Of a stretch of 32,387 nt of DNA, positions 24,675 to 32,290 are shown one piece after another. Within the stretch, counting starts at the first letter, position 1. Every line of letters starts with the position of its first letter. The translations under genes and the position numbers were made by a program. The notes beneath the pieces were generated by a model that worked only from the letters and a program-made list of their open reading frames with translations, made no database searches and was not told the DNA's origin. This DNA is from Paenibacillus sp. LHD-117 (lineage in GTDB: Bacteria; Bacillota; Bacilli; Paenibacillales; Paenibacillaceae): the NCBI RefSeq assembly GCF_030929555.1, contig NZ_JAVFVT010000058.1, positions 1 through 32,387 on the forward strand, read 5' to 3'.

Positions 24675-26125
24675 AGCCGAACATTCTGCTCCTATCCGTC
24701 GATCAAATGCGCGCCGATTGTTTGAGCGTACTTGGCCATCCGCTCGTCGAGACGCCGAATTTGGACCGTTTGGCCCGGGGCGGCACGTTGTTCCGCAACG
24801 CCTATTCGGCCGTGCCGACTTGCGTGGCCGCCAGAACGGCGCTCATGACAGGGATGAGCCAGCGCTCGCATGGCCGGGTCGGTTATCGGGATAGCGTACC
24901 GTGGAGTTTCGAGCATACCATCGCAGGCGAACTGGCGGTTGCCGGCTATCATACGCAGTGCGTCGGCAAGATGCATATCTATCCGGCTCGGCATTTATGC
25001 GGGTTTCATAATGTTGTACTGCATGACGGCTACCTGCATCATAACCGCGGCAAACACAACAATACGGCCGATGTCCATTTCGATCAGGTCGACGATTATT
25101 TGACTTGGCTTCGGCAGACCGCGGGCGCACATCTGGACATCACCGACAACGGGCTGGATTGCAACGCCTCGACAATCGCTAGGCCGTGGCATTTGGCGGA
25201 AGAACTGCATCCGACGAATTGGACCGTTACGCAGTCGATCGACTTCTTGAGGCGGCGCGATCCAAGCAAACCTTTTTTCTTGTATACGTCGTTCGTCCGG
25301 CCGCATTCTCCGCTTGATCCGCCGCAAGCGTATCTCGACATGTACGACGGCCTCGACTTTCCGGATTGTCCGATCGGGGATTGGGTGGACCTCGACGCAG
25401 CGGAGAGGCAGGATCATGATCCGACGACGGCTTTCGCTCGTATTCCCAAACGCAGGCTGAATCGCGCCCAAGCCGCTTATTATGCGTTGATTACGCATAT
25501 CGACGCCCAAATCGGCCGATTATTGAACGCGCTGCAGGAATACGGCGTCTGGGACAATACGGTCGTTCTGTTCCTGTCCGATCACGGCGAGATGCTTGGC
25601 GACCATCATTACTTCCGGAAAGCGCTGCCGTATGAAGGGAGCGCGAAGGTGCCGTTTATGATCAACGATCCGGGAGGCAGGCTCGGCATCCGGGAAGGAA
25701 GCGAAGCGGCGGAAGTCATCGAACTGCGCGACGTGATGCCGACGATTTTGGACATCGCCGGAGCGCCGATTCCCGTTACGGTCGACGGCCGCAGCATGCT
25801 GCCGCTATGCAGGGGCGCAAAAACGGATTGGCGCTCTTACATCCACGGCGAACATAGCTACGGGATGCTGTCGCATCAGTTCGCAACCGATGGCGTGGAG
25901 AAATATATTTGGTTCTCGCAATCGGGCGAAGAACAATTATTTGATCTGACGCATGACCCGGAGGAAAGAACGAATCTGGCCCATTCCCCGGAATGGCGCG
26001 ATAAGCTGATTGCGTGGAGGGAACGGGTGATTGCGGAATTGACGGGTCGCGAAGAGGGATATGTGTCGGAGGGCAGCCTTGTTGCCGGCCGTCAGCCGAA
26101 ATCGCTGCTCACTTCTGGCATGTGA
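24671..26125 (+). CDS. Sulfatase (S1 family, Cys-type), cytoplasmic
   Basis: The 484-residue protein belongs to the formylglycine-dependent sulfatase superfamily. The N-terminus NILLLSVDQMRADCLSVLG gives the first metal ligands (D11, with Q12 as in many S1 sulfatases). The activation motif is C51-V-A-A-R55 followed by TALMTGM. Later, LSDHGEMLGDHHYFRK supplies the second metal-site Asp/His. C51 must be oxidised to formylglycine, probably by an anaerobic maturase (anSME) encoded elsewhere; none is in the window. The usual Ser at motif position 4 is Ala. There is no signal peptide, which again points to intracellular desulfation of an imported sugar. The C-terminus is followed by a gene-poor region. 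Confidence 0.88.
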   Translation: MKPNILLLSVDQMRADCLSVLGHPLVETPNLDRLARGGTLFRNAYSAVPTCVAARTALMTGMSQRSHGRVGYRDSVPWSFEHTIAGELAVAGYHTQCVGKMHIYPARHLCGFHNVVLHDGYLHHNRGKHNNTADVHFDQVDDYLTWLRQTAGAHLDITDNGLDCNASTIARPWHLAEELHPTNWTVTQSIDFLRRRDPSKPFFLYTSFVRPHSPLDPPQAYLDMYDGLDFPDCPIGDWVDLDAAERQDHDPTTAFARIPKRRLNRAQAAYYALITHIDAQIGRLLNALQEYGVWDNTVVLFLSDHGEMLGDHHYFRKALPYEGSAKVPFMINDPGGRLGIREGSEAAEVIELRDVMPTILDIAGAPIPVTVDGRSMLPLCRGAKTDWRSYIHGEHSYGMLSHQFATDGVEKYIWFSQSGEEQLFDLTHDPEERTNLAHSPEWRDKLIAWRERVIAELTGREEGYVSEGSLVAGRQPKSLLTSGM

Positions 26126-26202
26126 GAGAAGAAGCTCCCTGCGATCCGCTTTCACATGCGACTTGCTTCAAACAAAGGCAAACGTGATGGAGTGTTATTT
26201 TC

Positions 26203-26334
26203 ATCAAACAGCCATTGAGGTTTCGAGAAGACGGAACGTTCGTCATCGTGCAATGCACGGATGTGGAATTCATTGATGAATACGATGTCGACCCGGCCGT
26301 CACGGGAGACGTCATTGCCAGAACCGAGGTGTAA
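26203..26334 (+). pseudogene. N-terminal fragment of a metallophosphoesterase-like gene
   Basis: The frame 26203-26334 encodes about 43 residues with KQPLRFREDGTFVIVQCTDVEF, resembling the opening strand of Paenibacillus calcineurin-like phosphoesterases (xPLRFxxDGxFxIVQxTDxxx). The expected ATG reads ATC at 26203-26205, with GGAG about 10 bases upstream, so the start codon appears lost. The frame ends in TAA at 26332-26334, exactly where the tandem hairpin array begins. The rest of the gene was not found after the array. Confidence 0.5.
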
Positions 26335-26521
26335 CGGGCCGAATGTGTATGGAAATCCATACACAAAACGCCCAACCGGGCGCAACTGGCCGAATGTGTA
26401 TGGAAAACCATACACATGACGCCATTTCGTGGCGTAACGGGCTGAACGTGCATGGAAAATCATACACATGACGCCGATTCGTGGCGCAACGGGCCGAACG
26501 TGCATGGAAAACCATACACAT
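26328..26521. repeat. Tandem array of four hairpin units (about 51-52 bases each)
   Basis: Four copies of a hairpin with arms GTGYATGG and YCATACAC around AAAA/AAAT occur at 26345-26364, 26396-26415, 26448-26467 and 26500-26519. They alternate with a second hairpin (CGCC...GGCG, for example ACGCCA/TGGCGT at 26419-26435). Units are 51, 52 and 52 bases apart, with GGCCGAA or GGCTGAA preceding each main hairpin. The two hairpin types form an unbroken chain. Several open frames through it on the minus strand are by-products of the repeat. Confidence 0.85.
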
Positions 26522-26571
26522 CATTCACGCAACACCTATCCGTGGTTTGGGGTTAATAGAGCAAAGGATTG

Positions 26572-26616
26572 ACAAAGAGCAGCATCCGTAGTCGGATACT
26601 GCTCTTTGTTTTACTT
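26572..26616 (+). terminator. Strong terminator between the repeat array and katG
   Basis: ACAAAGAGCAG (26572-26582) and CTGCTCTTTGT (26599-26609) pair perfectly, with inner arms ATCCG/CGGAT, then TTTACTTCTTT on the plus strand. It fits plus-strand transcription arriving from the sulfatase region; as a minus-strand katG terminator the T-run is weak, so a bidirectional role is possible. Confidence 0.75.
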
Positions 26617-26633
26617 CTTTATACGATTTATGA

Positions 26634-28823
26634 TTATTTCCGCTTCAGATCGTAACGATCCGCATTCATGACTTTTACCCAGGCTGCTACAAAGTCGCGC
26701 ACAAACTTTTCTTTGTTGTCGTCTTGCGCATAAACTTCAGCAACGGCACGCAGAATGGAGTTTGAACCGAATACGAGGTCCACGCGTGTTGCCGTACGCA
26801 GGACTTCGCCTGTTTTGCGATCACGTCCTTCGTATACGCCTCCGTCTACTGGCTTCCAAGCTACGTTCATATCAAGCAGGTTAACGAAAAAGTCGTTCGT
26901 GAGCGTGCCTACGCGATCCGTGAATACGCCGTGACGAGTGCCGCCGTAGTTTGTACCCAGCACGCGCATGCCGCCGATAAGCGCGGTCAATTCTGGTGCG
27001 GTCAGGTTCAGCAGCTGCGCCTTATCGAGCAGGAGCTCCTCAGGGCTTACGCTATACTGCTTTTTCTGATAGTTTCGGAAGCCGTCAACGCTGGGCTCCA
27101 ACACGGCGAAGCTCTCATCATCCGTTTGCTCTTGCGCGGCATCGCCGCGTCCCGGAGCGAACGGAACCGTTATGTTAAAGCCTGCATCGCTTGCAGCTTT
27201 CTCGATCGCGGCGCTGCCGCCCAATACGATCAAATCAGCCAGGCTTACTTTTTGGCCAAAATCCTCTTGAATGCCTTCCAGAATAGAAAGGACATTATCA
27301 AGTTGTTGTGGCTGATTCACTTCCCAATTTCTTTGCGGCGCAAGACGGATGCGGGCGCCGTTGGCGCCGCCGCGCATATCGGAACCTCGGAACGTGCTTG
27401 CCGAAGCCCAAGCCGTGGTGACCAGCTCGCCGACCGAAAGTCCCGTGGCCAAAATTTTGGCTTTCAGCTCGGCTGCTTCCGCGTCTGTCAAATCATATTC
27501 GGCAGCCGGTACAGGATCTTGCCAGATCAGAACTTCTTCCGGAACTTCAGGACCAAGATATCTTGCGCGAGGACCCATGTCGCGATGCGTCAGCTTGAAC
27601 CAAGCGCGAGCAAACGCATCGGCGAACTCTTCCGGATTCGCGTGGAAACGACGAGAAATTTTCTCGTAGGCCGGATCCATGCGCAATGCCATATCCGCGG
27701 TGGTCATCATGGTCGGAACGCGAACGGATGCATCTTCCGCATCCGGCGCAAGATGCTCCTCGGCAGGATCGATAGCCGCCCAGATATGCGCGCCAGCCGG
27801 GCTCTTCGTAAGCTCCCATTCATAGCCGAACAGCATATCGAAGAATCCGTTATCCCATTGCGTCGGATTAGCCGTCCAGGCGCCTTCGACACCGCTGGTA
27901 ATGGCGTCGCGGCCTTTGCCGGAGCCGTGCGTGCTTAGCCAGCCCAGACCTTGCGCTTCGATCGGAGCAGCTTCCGGATCCGGACCGACAAGAGCGGCAT
28001 CGCCAGCGCCGTGCGCTTTGCCGAACGTGTGGCCGCCGGCCACCAGCGCGACGGTTTCTTCGTCGTTCATGCCCATGCGCGCGAAAGTTTCGCGAATGTC
28101 GCGACCGCTTGCGACCGGATCCGGATTGCCGTTAGGACCTTCCGGGTTGACATAGATCAGACCCATCTGAACGGCGGCAAGCGGATTCTCCAGCTCCCGA
28201 TCGCCACTGTAACGCTTATCGCCAAGCCATTCTTTTTCGCTGCCCCAGTAGATGTCCTCTTCCGGATGCCAAACGTCCTCGCGTCCTCCGCCAAAACCAA
28301 ACGTTTTGCCGCCCATGGATTCGATCGCGACGTTGCCTGTAAGAATCATCAAGTCGGCCCAAGAAATTTTGTTGCCGTATTTTTGCTTAATCGGCCATAG
28401 CAGTCGACGGGCTTTGTCAAGGTTGCCGTTGTCGGGCCAGCTGTTAAGCGGGGCAAAACGCTGCGTGCCGCTGCCCGCGCCGCCGCGACCGTCTCCCGTG
28501 CGATAAGTACCCGCGGAGTGCCAAGCCATGCGGATAAAGAACGGACCATAATGGCCATAATCGGCTGGCCACCATTCTTGGCTGTCGGTCATAAGCTCGC
28601 GAAGGTCTTGCTTAAGCGCTTGATAGTCCAATTTTTGAAATTGTTCCGCATAATCGAAATCGTCTCCCATAGGATTCGACTTTCTGTCATGTTGATGAAG
28701 AATATTTAAGTTCAACTGGTTTGGCCACCAGTCTCTATTTGATGTAGCAGTAGATTTGTGACTGGTAGCGCTGCCGTGCATAAACGGGCATTTACCTGCG
28801 TTTGCGGAAACCGTGCCGTCCAT
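26634..28823 (-). CDS. katG: Catalase-peroxidase KatG
   Basis: The 729-residue heme enzyme has two peroxidase-like halves. The N-terminal half carries the catalytic triad R98, W101, H102 (in RMAWHSAGTYR), Y224 (GLIYVNPEGP) and M250 (ARMGMNDEE) that form the covalent Met-Tyr-Trp adduct with W101, and the heme ligand H265 (VALVAGGHTFGKAHG). It breaks down hydrogen peroxide in the cytoplasm and can oxidise peroxidatic substrates. On the minus strand AGGAGATGAG lies just before the ATG at 28823. The gene stands alone. An inverted repeat about 30 bases upstream may be its operator. No KatG in-frame defect was seen; it is full length for the family. Confidence 0.96.
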   Translation of the reverse strand: MDGTVSANAGKCPFMHGSATSHKSTATSNRDWWPNQLNLNILHQHDRKSNPMGDDFDYAEQFQKLDYQALKQDLRELMTDSQEWWPADYGHYGPFFIRMAWHSAGTYRTGDGRGGAGSGTQRFAPLNSWPDNGNLDKARRLLWPIKQKYGNKISWADLMILTGNVAIESMGGKTFGFGGGREDVWHPEEDIYWGSEKEWLGDKRYSGDRELENPLAAVQMGLIYVNPEGPNGNPDPVASGRDIRETFARMGMNDEETVALVAGGHTFGKAHGAGDAALVGPDPEAAPIEAQGLGWLSTHGSGKGRDAITSGVEGAWTANPTQWDNGFFDMLFGYEWELTKSPAGAHIWAAIDPAEEHLAPDAEDASVRVPTMMTTADMALRMDPAYEKISRRFHANPEEFADAFARAWFKLTHRDMGPRARYLGPEVPEEVLIWQDPVPAAEYDLTDAEAAELKAKILATGLSVGELVTTAWASASTFRGSDMRGGANGARIRLAPQRNWEVNQPQQLDNVLSILEGIQEDFGQKVSLADLIVLGGSAAIEKAASDAGFNITVPFAPGRGDAAQEQTDDESFAVLEPSVDGFRNYQKKQYSVSPEELLLDKAQLLNLTAPELTALIGGMRVLGTNYGGTRHGVFTDRVGTLTNDFFVNLLDMNVAWKPVDGGVYEGRDRKTGEVLRTATRVDLVFGSNSILRAVAEVYAQDDNKEKFVRDFVAAWVKVMNADRYDLKRK

Positions 28824-28853
28824 ATTCTCATCTCCTAATCGTTAAAATAAAGT

Positions 28854-28872
28854 AGCATAGTATTCATATGCT
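28854..28872. promoter_or_regulatory. Inverted repeat AGCATA-N7-TATGCT upstream of katG
   Basis: AGCATA (28854-28859) and TATGCT (28867-28872) are spaced by 7 bases and lie 31-49 bases before the katG start. It may be an operator for a peroxide-responsive or other repressor. It does not match the classical PerR box (TTATAATNATTATAA) closely, so the regulator is not assigned. Confidence 0.35.
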
Positions 28873-28926
28873 CTATCTCCTTTTATAAAGCCAATCGCGA
28901 CTGAAATCAACGTTTGAAATGAACTT

Positions 28927-29055
28927 TCATGCAATCTTCACGCCGTCATCATCAGGATTTAATCCGGAGCGGGTGTAACTGATGGCGGTATGCTCCATCT
29001 CCCCGATTTCGATTCCATTCGGTCCCTGCAGAGTAATCGGAACAAGCTTCGTAGC
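28927..29055 (-). pseudogene. Possible short remnant of an unknown gene
   Basis: On the minus strand a 42-codon frame between two stops reads LVPITLQGPNGIEIGEMEHT then AISYTRSGLNPDDDGVKIA and a TGA. The composition looks protein-like rather than random, but it has no start codon and I cannot assign a family. It may be the C-terminal remnant of a lost gene upstream of katG. Confidence 0.25.
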
Positions 29056-29109
29056 CTATAAGCTAACATCACTATGTGGGGGAAGGTTTGTCCGACTAAG
29101 CTACGTAGA

Positions 29110-29252
29110 TTTAACATCTAAAGGAAGCAGAAGCCGTTATATTGCTCAAAAGGATGCTTTTCAAAATCTAACGGAAGTGAGCTACCTTAACTGGTTATTT
29201 TCCACTGGAAAATGGCCATTTTATCATAAATAGAGGCGCTCATCTCCGTTAG
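29110..29252. repeat. CTAACGGA-type palindromic intergenic repeat, copy 1
   Basis: The outer arms CTAACGGA (29168-29175) and TCCGTTAG (29245-29252) continue into TGAGC/GCTCA, and an inner hairpin has arms ATTTTCC and GGAAAAT (29197-29203 and 29207-29213). A half-unit beginning CTAAAGGAAGCAGA precedes it from about 29118. The same layout recurs at the end of the window (32106-32239) with different sequence but the same outer motif. Repeats of this type are, to my knowledge, widespread between Paenibacillus genes. Confidence 0.7.
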
Positions 29253-29298
29253 AATCTCAAACCGATTGTTTTCGTGTAAATAGCGGCTGTGGCCGCCG

Positions 29299-29970
29299 TT
29301 AGAAAAGCTCAATGGCTCTCGGCGCCTGCCCAAGTCTATAGGTGCGATATCGTAGATCTCCGCTGGCGACGACGAATAATTTTTTGTTAACCAATCGATG
29401 AAGAATTGATCTGGTATGTCGTTCCGATAGTCGCAAATGCGCAGAAAGCTCTCGAGGCATGAAAGGGCGCATCAGCCGGCTTGCAAAACGTATCGATTCC
29501 GCTTCCGCCCAGTCCAGTTCGGAGGGAACAGTCGCGGAGAGGAATTTCCCGACAAATGAGAGCGTCATTTGCTTACAGATACCAGGATCGTCTCTAATCG
29601 ACAGGTAAGCGATAGGAAGGAATAGCCAATCGTCAAGTGCAAGCAAGGCTTGTTTCATACATAAATCCTTAAATCGACCGCTCTCTATATCTCTGGCATG
29701 GGTCCGGAAATCTTGAATCTCGATACAGCCTTTGGAACCTTGCGGCATATAGGCAAGGTCAAGGTAGCGGCAGCCGTTGTTAAAGTCCCGAACTTCGTAC
29801 TCGGGATACAAATGATCTAGATTTCCAATGGCAGGGAACCAGATCGAGCGCAAAAAGGTTACAGTTCCGTGCCCTAATCCTTTATTCAGCAGTTCCCTTC
29901 TTCTAGGGTTCTTCTCCTCGGCAATTTGATTTGAAAGCCATTTTGAATAGACTTCATCGAACAAACTCAT
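29299..29970 (-). CDS. Unrecognised protein: possible PD-(D/E)xK-like core plus winged helix
   Basis: I do not know an assigned function. The product from the ATG at 29970 has 223 residues. The conserved-looking start MSLFDEVYSKWL follows AAGGGAGAAG on the minus strand; an upstream ATG at 30015 adds 15 less convincing residues. Residues 60-90 read VRDFNNGCRYLDLAYMPQGS followed by KGCIEIQDF. The D71...E84-x-Q86 pattern with flanking strands resembles a PD-(D/E)xK nuclease core, as in DUF559/Vsr-like proteins. The last 50 residues (about 165-220) resemble a winged helix (SAHLRLSERHTRSILHRLVN). So it may be a DNA-binding protein or nuclease-derived regulator. Its stop codon lies within the CCGTTAGA repeat-like sequence. 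Comparable proteins seem common in Paenibacillus. Confidence 0.65.
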   Translation of the reverse strand: MSLFDEVYSKWLSNQIAEEKNPRRRELLNKGLGHGTVTFLRSIWFPAIGNLDHLYPEYEVRDFNNGCRYLDLAYMPQGSKGCIEIQDFRTHARDIESGRFKDLCMKQALLALDDWLFLPIAYLSIRDDPGICKQMTLSFVGKFLSATVPSELDWAEAESIRFASRLMRPFMPRELSAHLRLSERHTRSILHRLVNKKLFVVASGDLRYRTYRLGQAPRAIELF

Positions 29971-30087
29971 CTTCTCCCTTCGATTCGATAGATACATGCA
30001 AAAAGCCGCTTCCATACGGCATTGCTCCTAAGAGCTCTCCGTATCAAAGCGGCATGTGCTTCACACCTTTAATTTGATTACAATGTA

Positions 30088-31029
30088 TCATACCTTGTTC
30101 GATTCGATCAAGCGGGTTCCCGCTTTACGCCACTGGGTCGGCGTGCAGCCGATATAGCGCTTGAATACGGTGGCAAAATGCTGGCTGGACGGATAGCCAA
30201 GCCTGTGCGAAATGTCCGTCACCGAATCCGTGTTTTCGGAGAGCTGACGACACGCTTCTTTCACCCGGAGCCGTTCGACGAACGTGATCGGAGGTTCTCC
30301 CGTGTAGTCCTGGAAGGTGCGATAGAAGTGGGACGCGCTGACGCCCGCGGCTGCAGCGAGTTGTTCGACGGTAGGGCGCCACTCCGGCTCGCGGCCCATT
30401 CTGGCGATAAACTCGTCGTATTGCCGCAGCAAATCGTAGGCGATCGCGCCCATCCCGATTTTCGGCTGGATCATGGCAAGCAGCGTATCGAGTAAAGCGG
30501 TTCGCACCGCTACGCTTTGAAGATCGTTGCGCGTTGTCAGCGCCTGTTTTAATTTCCTGAACGAGTCCGCCGACGGCAAGCCGACGGATTTGACGCGAGG
30601 CAGTTGTTCGAGCGCTTGCGCGACATGCCGGATTTCTTCGGTACGAAGACCAAGCCAGCCGCTTTCGTGGGGCGCCTCGAAGATCACCCACCAGAATTTG
30701 CAAGGTTCGATCGCGTTAAAACCGCCGCGATGCTTCTCGCCGGGTTTGGAATGGAACAAATCCCCAGCCTGCGTCGCGTACATGTCGCCTTCGAGCTCCC
30801 AGCTTGCCTTCCCGCGTTCGATCAGAACGAATTCATAACATCCCGGGTGTTCATGCTCGTACAGCGGCGATGCCTTCCGCAGCTCATCGCTGCCCAACAT
30901 AATTAATTCCGGTACCAGCGGAATAGAAGATTCGGCGGCGGAATCGAAGGTCCAACGCGCAACACTTGCGGCTTCGCTGTGACGCTTGCCTGATGGATTT
31001 GCCTTGTTTTCATTCGCATGTTTCCCCAA
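30088..31029 (-). CDS. AraC-family transcriptional regulator with cupin sensor domain
   Basis: The 313-residue protein has an N-terminal cupin-like AraC arm (about 40-115, with HEHPGCYEFVLIERGKASWE and the AGDLFHSKPGEKH metal/ligand motif), a linker, and a C-terminal double helix-turn-helix (about 210-305: VEQLAAAAGVSASHFYRTFQ; VTDISHRLGYPSSQHFATVFK). The start is TTG at 31029, since GGGAGGAAA lies about 9 bases upstream on the minus strand; no better ATG or GTG was seen there. It is divergent from the phytanoyl-CoA dioxygenase-like gene across 127 bases, which is the usual arrangement for a local regulator and its target. Confidence 0.85.
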   Translation of the reverse strand: MGKHANENKANPSGKRHSEAASVARWTFDSAAESSIPLVPELIMLGSDELRKASPLYEHEHPGCYEFVLIERGKASWELEGDMYATQAGDLFHSKPGEKHRGGFNAIEPCKFWWVIFEAPHESGWLGLRTEEIRHVAQALEQLPRVKSVGLPSADSFRKLKQALTTRNDLQSVAVRTALLDTLLAMIQPKIGMGAIAYDLLRQYDEFIARMGREPEWRPTVEQLAAAAGVSASHFYRTFQDYTGEPPITFVERLRVKEACRQLSENTDSVTDISHRLGYPSSQHFATVFKRYIGCTPTQWRKAGTRLIESNKV

Positions 31030-31107
31030 GCTAATTTCCTCCCATTCATGTTTCTGTTCAAACTGAATGTTTCTAATCCTACTTCATACCCTCGCGAACG
31101 TCAAACG

Positions 31108-31127
31108 CAGCATATTGGATTATGCTG
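31108..31127. promoter_or_regulatory. Inverted repeat CAGCATA-N6-TATGCTG between the divergent genes
   Basis: A perfect 7-base inverted repeat spaced by 6 bases lies between the araC and dioxygenase starts, 29 bases before the dioxygenase ATG. It is a candidate operator. Its core resembles the AGCATA/TATGCT repeat before katG, though the spacers differ by one base. Confidence 0.4.
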
Positions 31128-31156
31128 ATGACAAACGACTAGAGGAGGTCATTAAG

Positions 31157-31993
31157 ATGACTGTACAAGCCGAACGACAGTATAAAATTACGCAGCAGGA
31201 TAAGGAAATTTTCACGCGGGACGGGTATTGGATTAGTCCGAAGCTGATCGACGACGAGCAGATCGAACGATTGCGCAAGGCGCATGAACGTATTTGGTCG
31301 GGTGATTACGACGGGGACGGTTATCCGATGAACCACTTCCGGCTTAGCGATAATCCCGATGCGCTCCGGAAGCTGGACAATGGCTGGTGGATCAACGACG
31401 AGGTCAGAAATCTCGTGACGGATCCGTTCATAGGCGAGCTGTCGGCCGACTTGCTGAGGACGGATGAAATCCGGTTATGGCATGATCAAGTCATCTATAA
31501 GCCGGGAATCGGGGACAAAGCAACCAAAGCGGGCAACGTCGGTTGGCATCAGGACTACGGCTATTGGCAAAGCTCGAATTCATCCGATATGATTACCGTC
31601 TGGATCGCGCTCCAGGATACGGATCTGACGAACGGCGGCATGATGACGATTCTGGGCTCCCACAAGTGGGGCTTGGTGCCGGACAGCGACTCTTTCTTCA
31701 ACCAGAACATGGAGGAATTAAAACAAAAATACGCGGGAGGCCGCGACTGGATCGAGGAGCCGTGCATCCTGAAAGCAGGCCAGGCAAGCTTCCATCACGG
31801 GCTTACGTTCCATGGCTCGGGTCCGAACCGGACGAACGATCCACGCCTGTCGATCGTCGCGCATGTGATGAAAGGCGGCACCGGCTACCGCGCGGGCATT
31901 CAGCGCCATGACAACGTTCGATTGCTCGGACCGAGACCGACCAACGGGCAAGCTTTCGCGAATGATTATTTCCCGGTCATTTTCAAACGATAA
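31157..31993 (+). CDS. Phytanoyl-CoA dioxygenase (PhyH)-family Fe(II)/2-oxoglutarate oxygenase
   Basis: The 278-residue protein belongs to the PhyH superfamily of non-heme iron, 2-oxoglutarate-dependent oxygenases. The iron facial triad is H131 and D133 (GWHQDYGYW) and H219 (LTFHGSGPNRT), with R230 (NDPRLSIVAH) placed to bind 2-oxoglutarate. It hydroxylates an unknown small molecule in the cytoplasm. The ATG at 31157 is 7 bases after AGAGGAGGT; the open frame extends further upstream but without support. The AraC regulator next door is probably its controller. It ends 28 bases before a good terminator. Confidence 0.87.
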   Translation: MTVQAERQYKITQQDKEIFTRDGYWISPKLIDDEQIERLRKAHERIWSGDYDGDGYPMNHFRLSDNPDALRKLDNGWWINDEVRNLVTDPFIGELSADLLRTDEIRLWHDQVIYKPGIGDKATKAGNVGWHQDYGYWQSSNSSDMITVWIALQDTDLTNGGMMTILGSHKWGLVPDSDSFFNQNMEELKQKYAGGRDWIEEPCILKAGQASFHHGLTFHGSGPNRTNDPRLSIVAHVMKGGTGYRAGIQRHDNVRLLGPRPTNGQAFANDYFPVIFKR

Positions 31994-32021
31994 AGAGTTT
32001 GTTGAGCCAGCATCCTATGAG

Positions 32022-32048
32022 AAAACCGAGCAACCGCTCGGTTTTTTT
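32022..32048 (+). terminator. Rho-independent terminator of the dioxygenase gene
   Basis: AAAACCGAGC (32022-32031) and GCTCGGTTTT (32036-32045) pair perfectly around AACC, with TTTTTTT on the 3' side. Confidence 0.9.
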
Positions 32049-32105
32049 GGTCGTTTGAATCGAATAGCGCGCGGCCAACTAGCAGAACGCGATTGCTCTC
32101 GGAAG

Positions 32106-32290
32106 CTAACGGAAGCAGACGACGTTATTCGGCTTATTTTGTTCGATTTGAATATCTTACGGAAGTGTGGTGCCTTAATTAAGTTTTTCAGCCTGAAAAA
32201 CGCTATTTTCAATAGAATAAGAGCTCTCTGTTCCATTAGAAATCCGAATAGGTTCATAATCCCCTAATTAAGAGCGCTGAGTTCCGTTGC
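32106..32290. repeat. CTAACGGA-type palindromic intergenic repeat, copy 2
   Basis: CTAACGGAAGCAGA at 32106 begins the element. CTTACGGAA (32156-32164) faces TTCCATTAG (32231-32239), and a hairpin with arms GTTTTTCA and TGAAAAAC (32183-32190 and 32194-32201) lies inside. A further half-unit ends in GAGTTCCGTTGC near 32280-32290. It shares layout and outer motif with copy 1 at 29110-29252. Nothing else was recognised from 32290 to the end. Confidence 0.65.

Noticed and set aside
26328..26521. CRISPR array
   Set aside because: The units are contiguous palindromic repeats with no unique spacers of constant length, and no cas genes are nearby.
26109..26524. Three overlapping minus-strand frames with repeated VMCMVFH / VYGFPYTFG peptides
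   Set aside because: They are translations of the hairpin array in different frames. There is no ribosome binding site and no plausible fold.
26931..27938. 335-codon plus-strand open frame
   Set aside because: It lies opposite katG, which is full length with all catalytic residues, and the composition is shadow-like.
28854..28872. PerR box before katG
   Set aside because: The inverted repeat does not follow TTATAATNATTATAA closely enough to name PerR.
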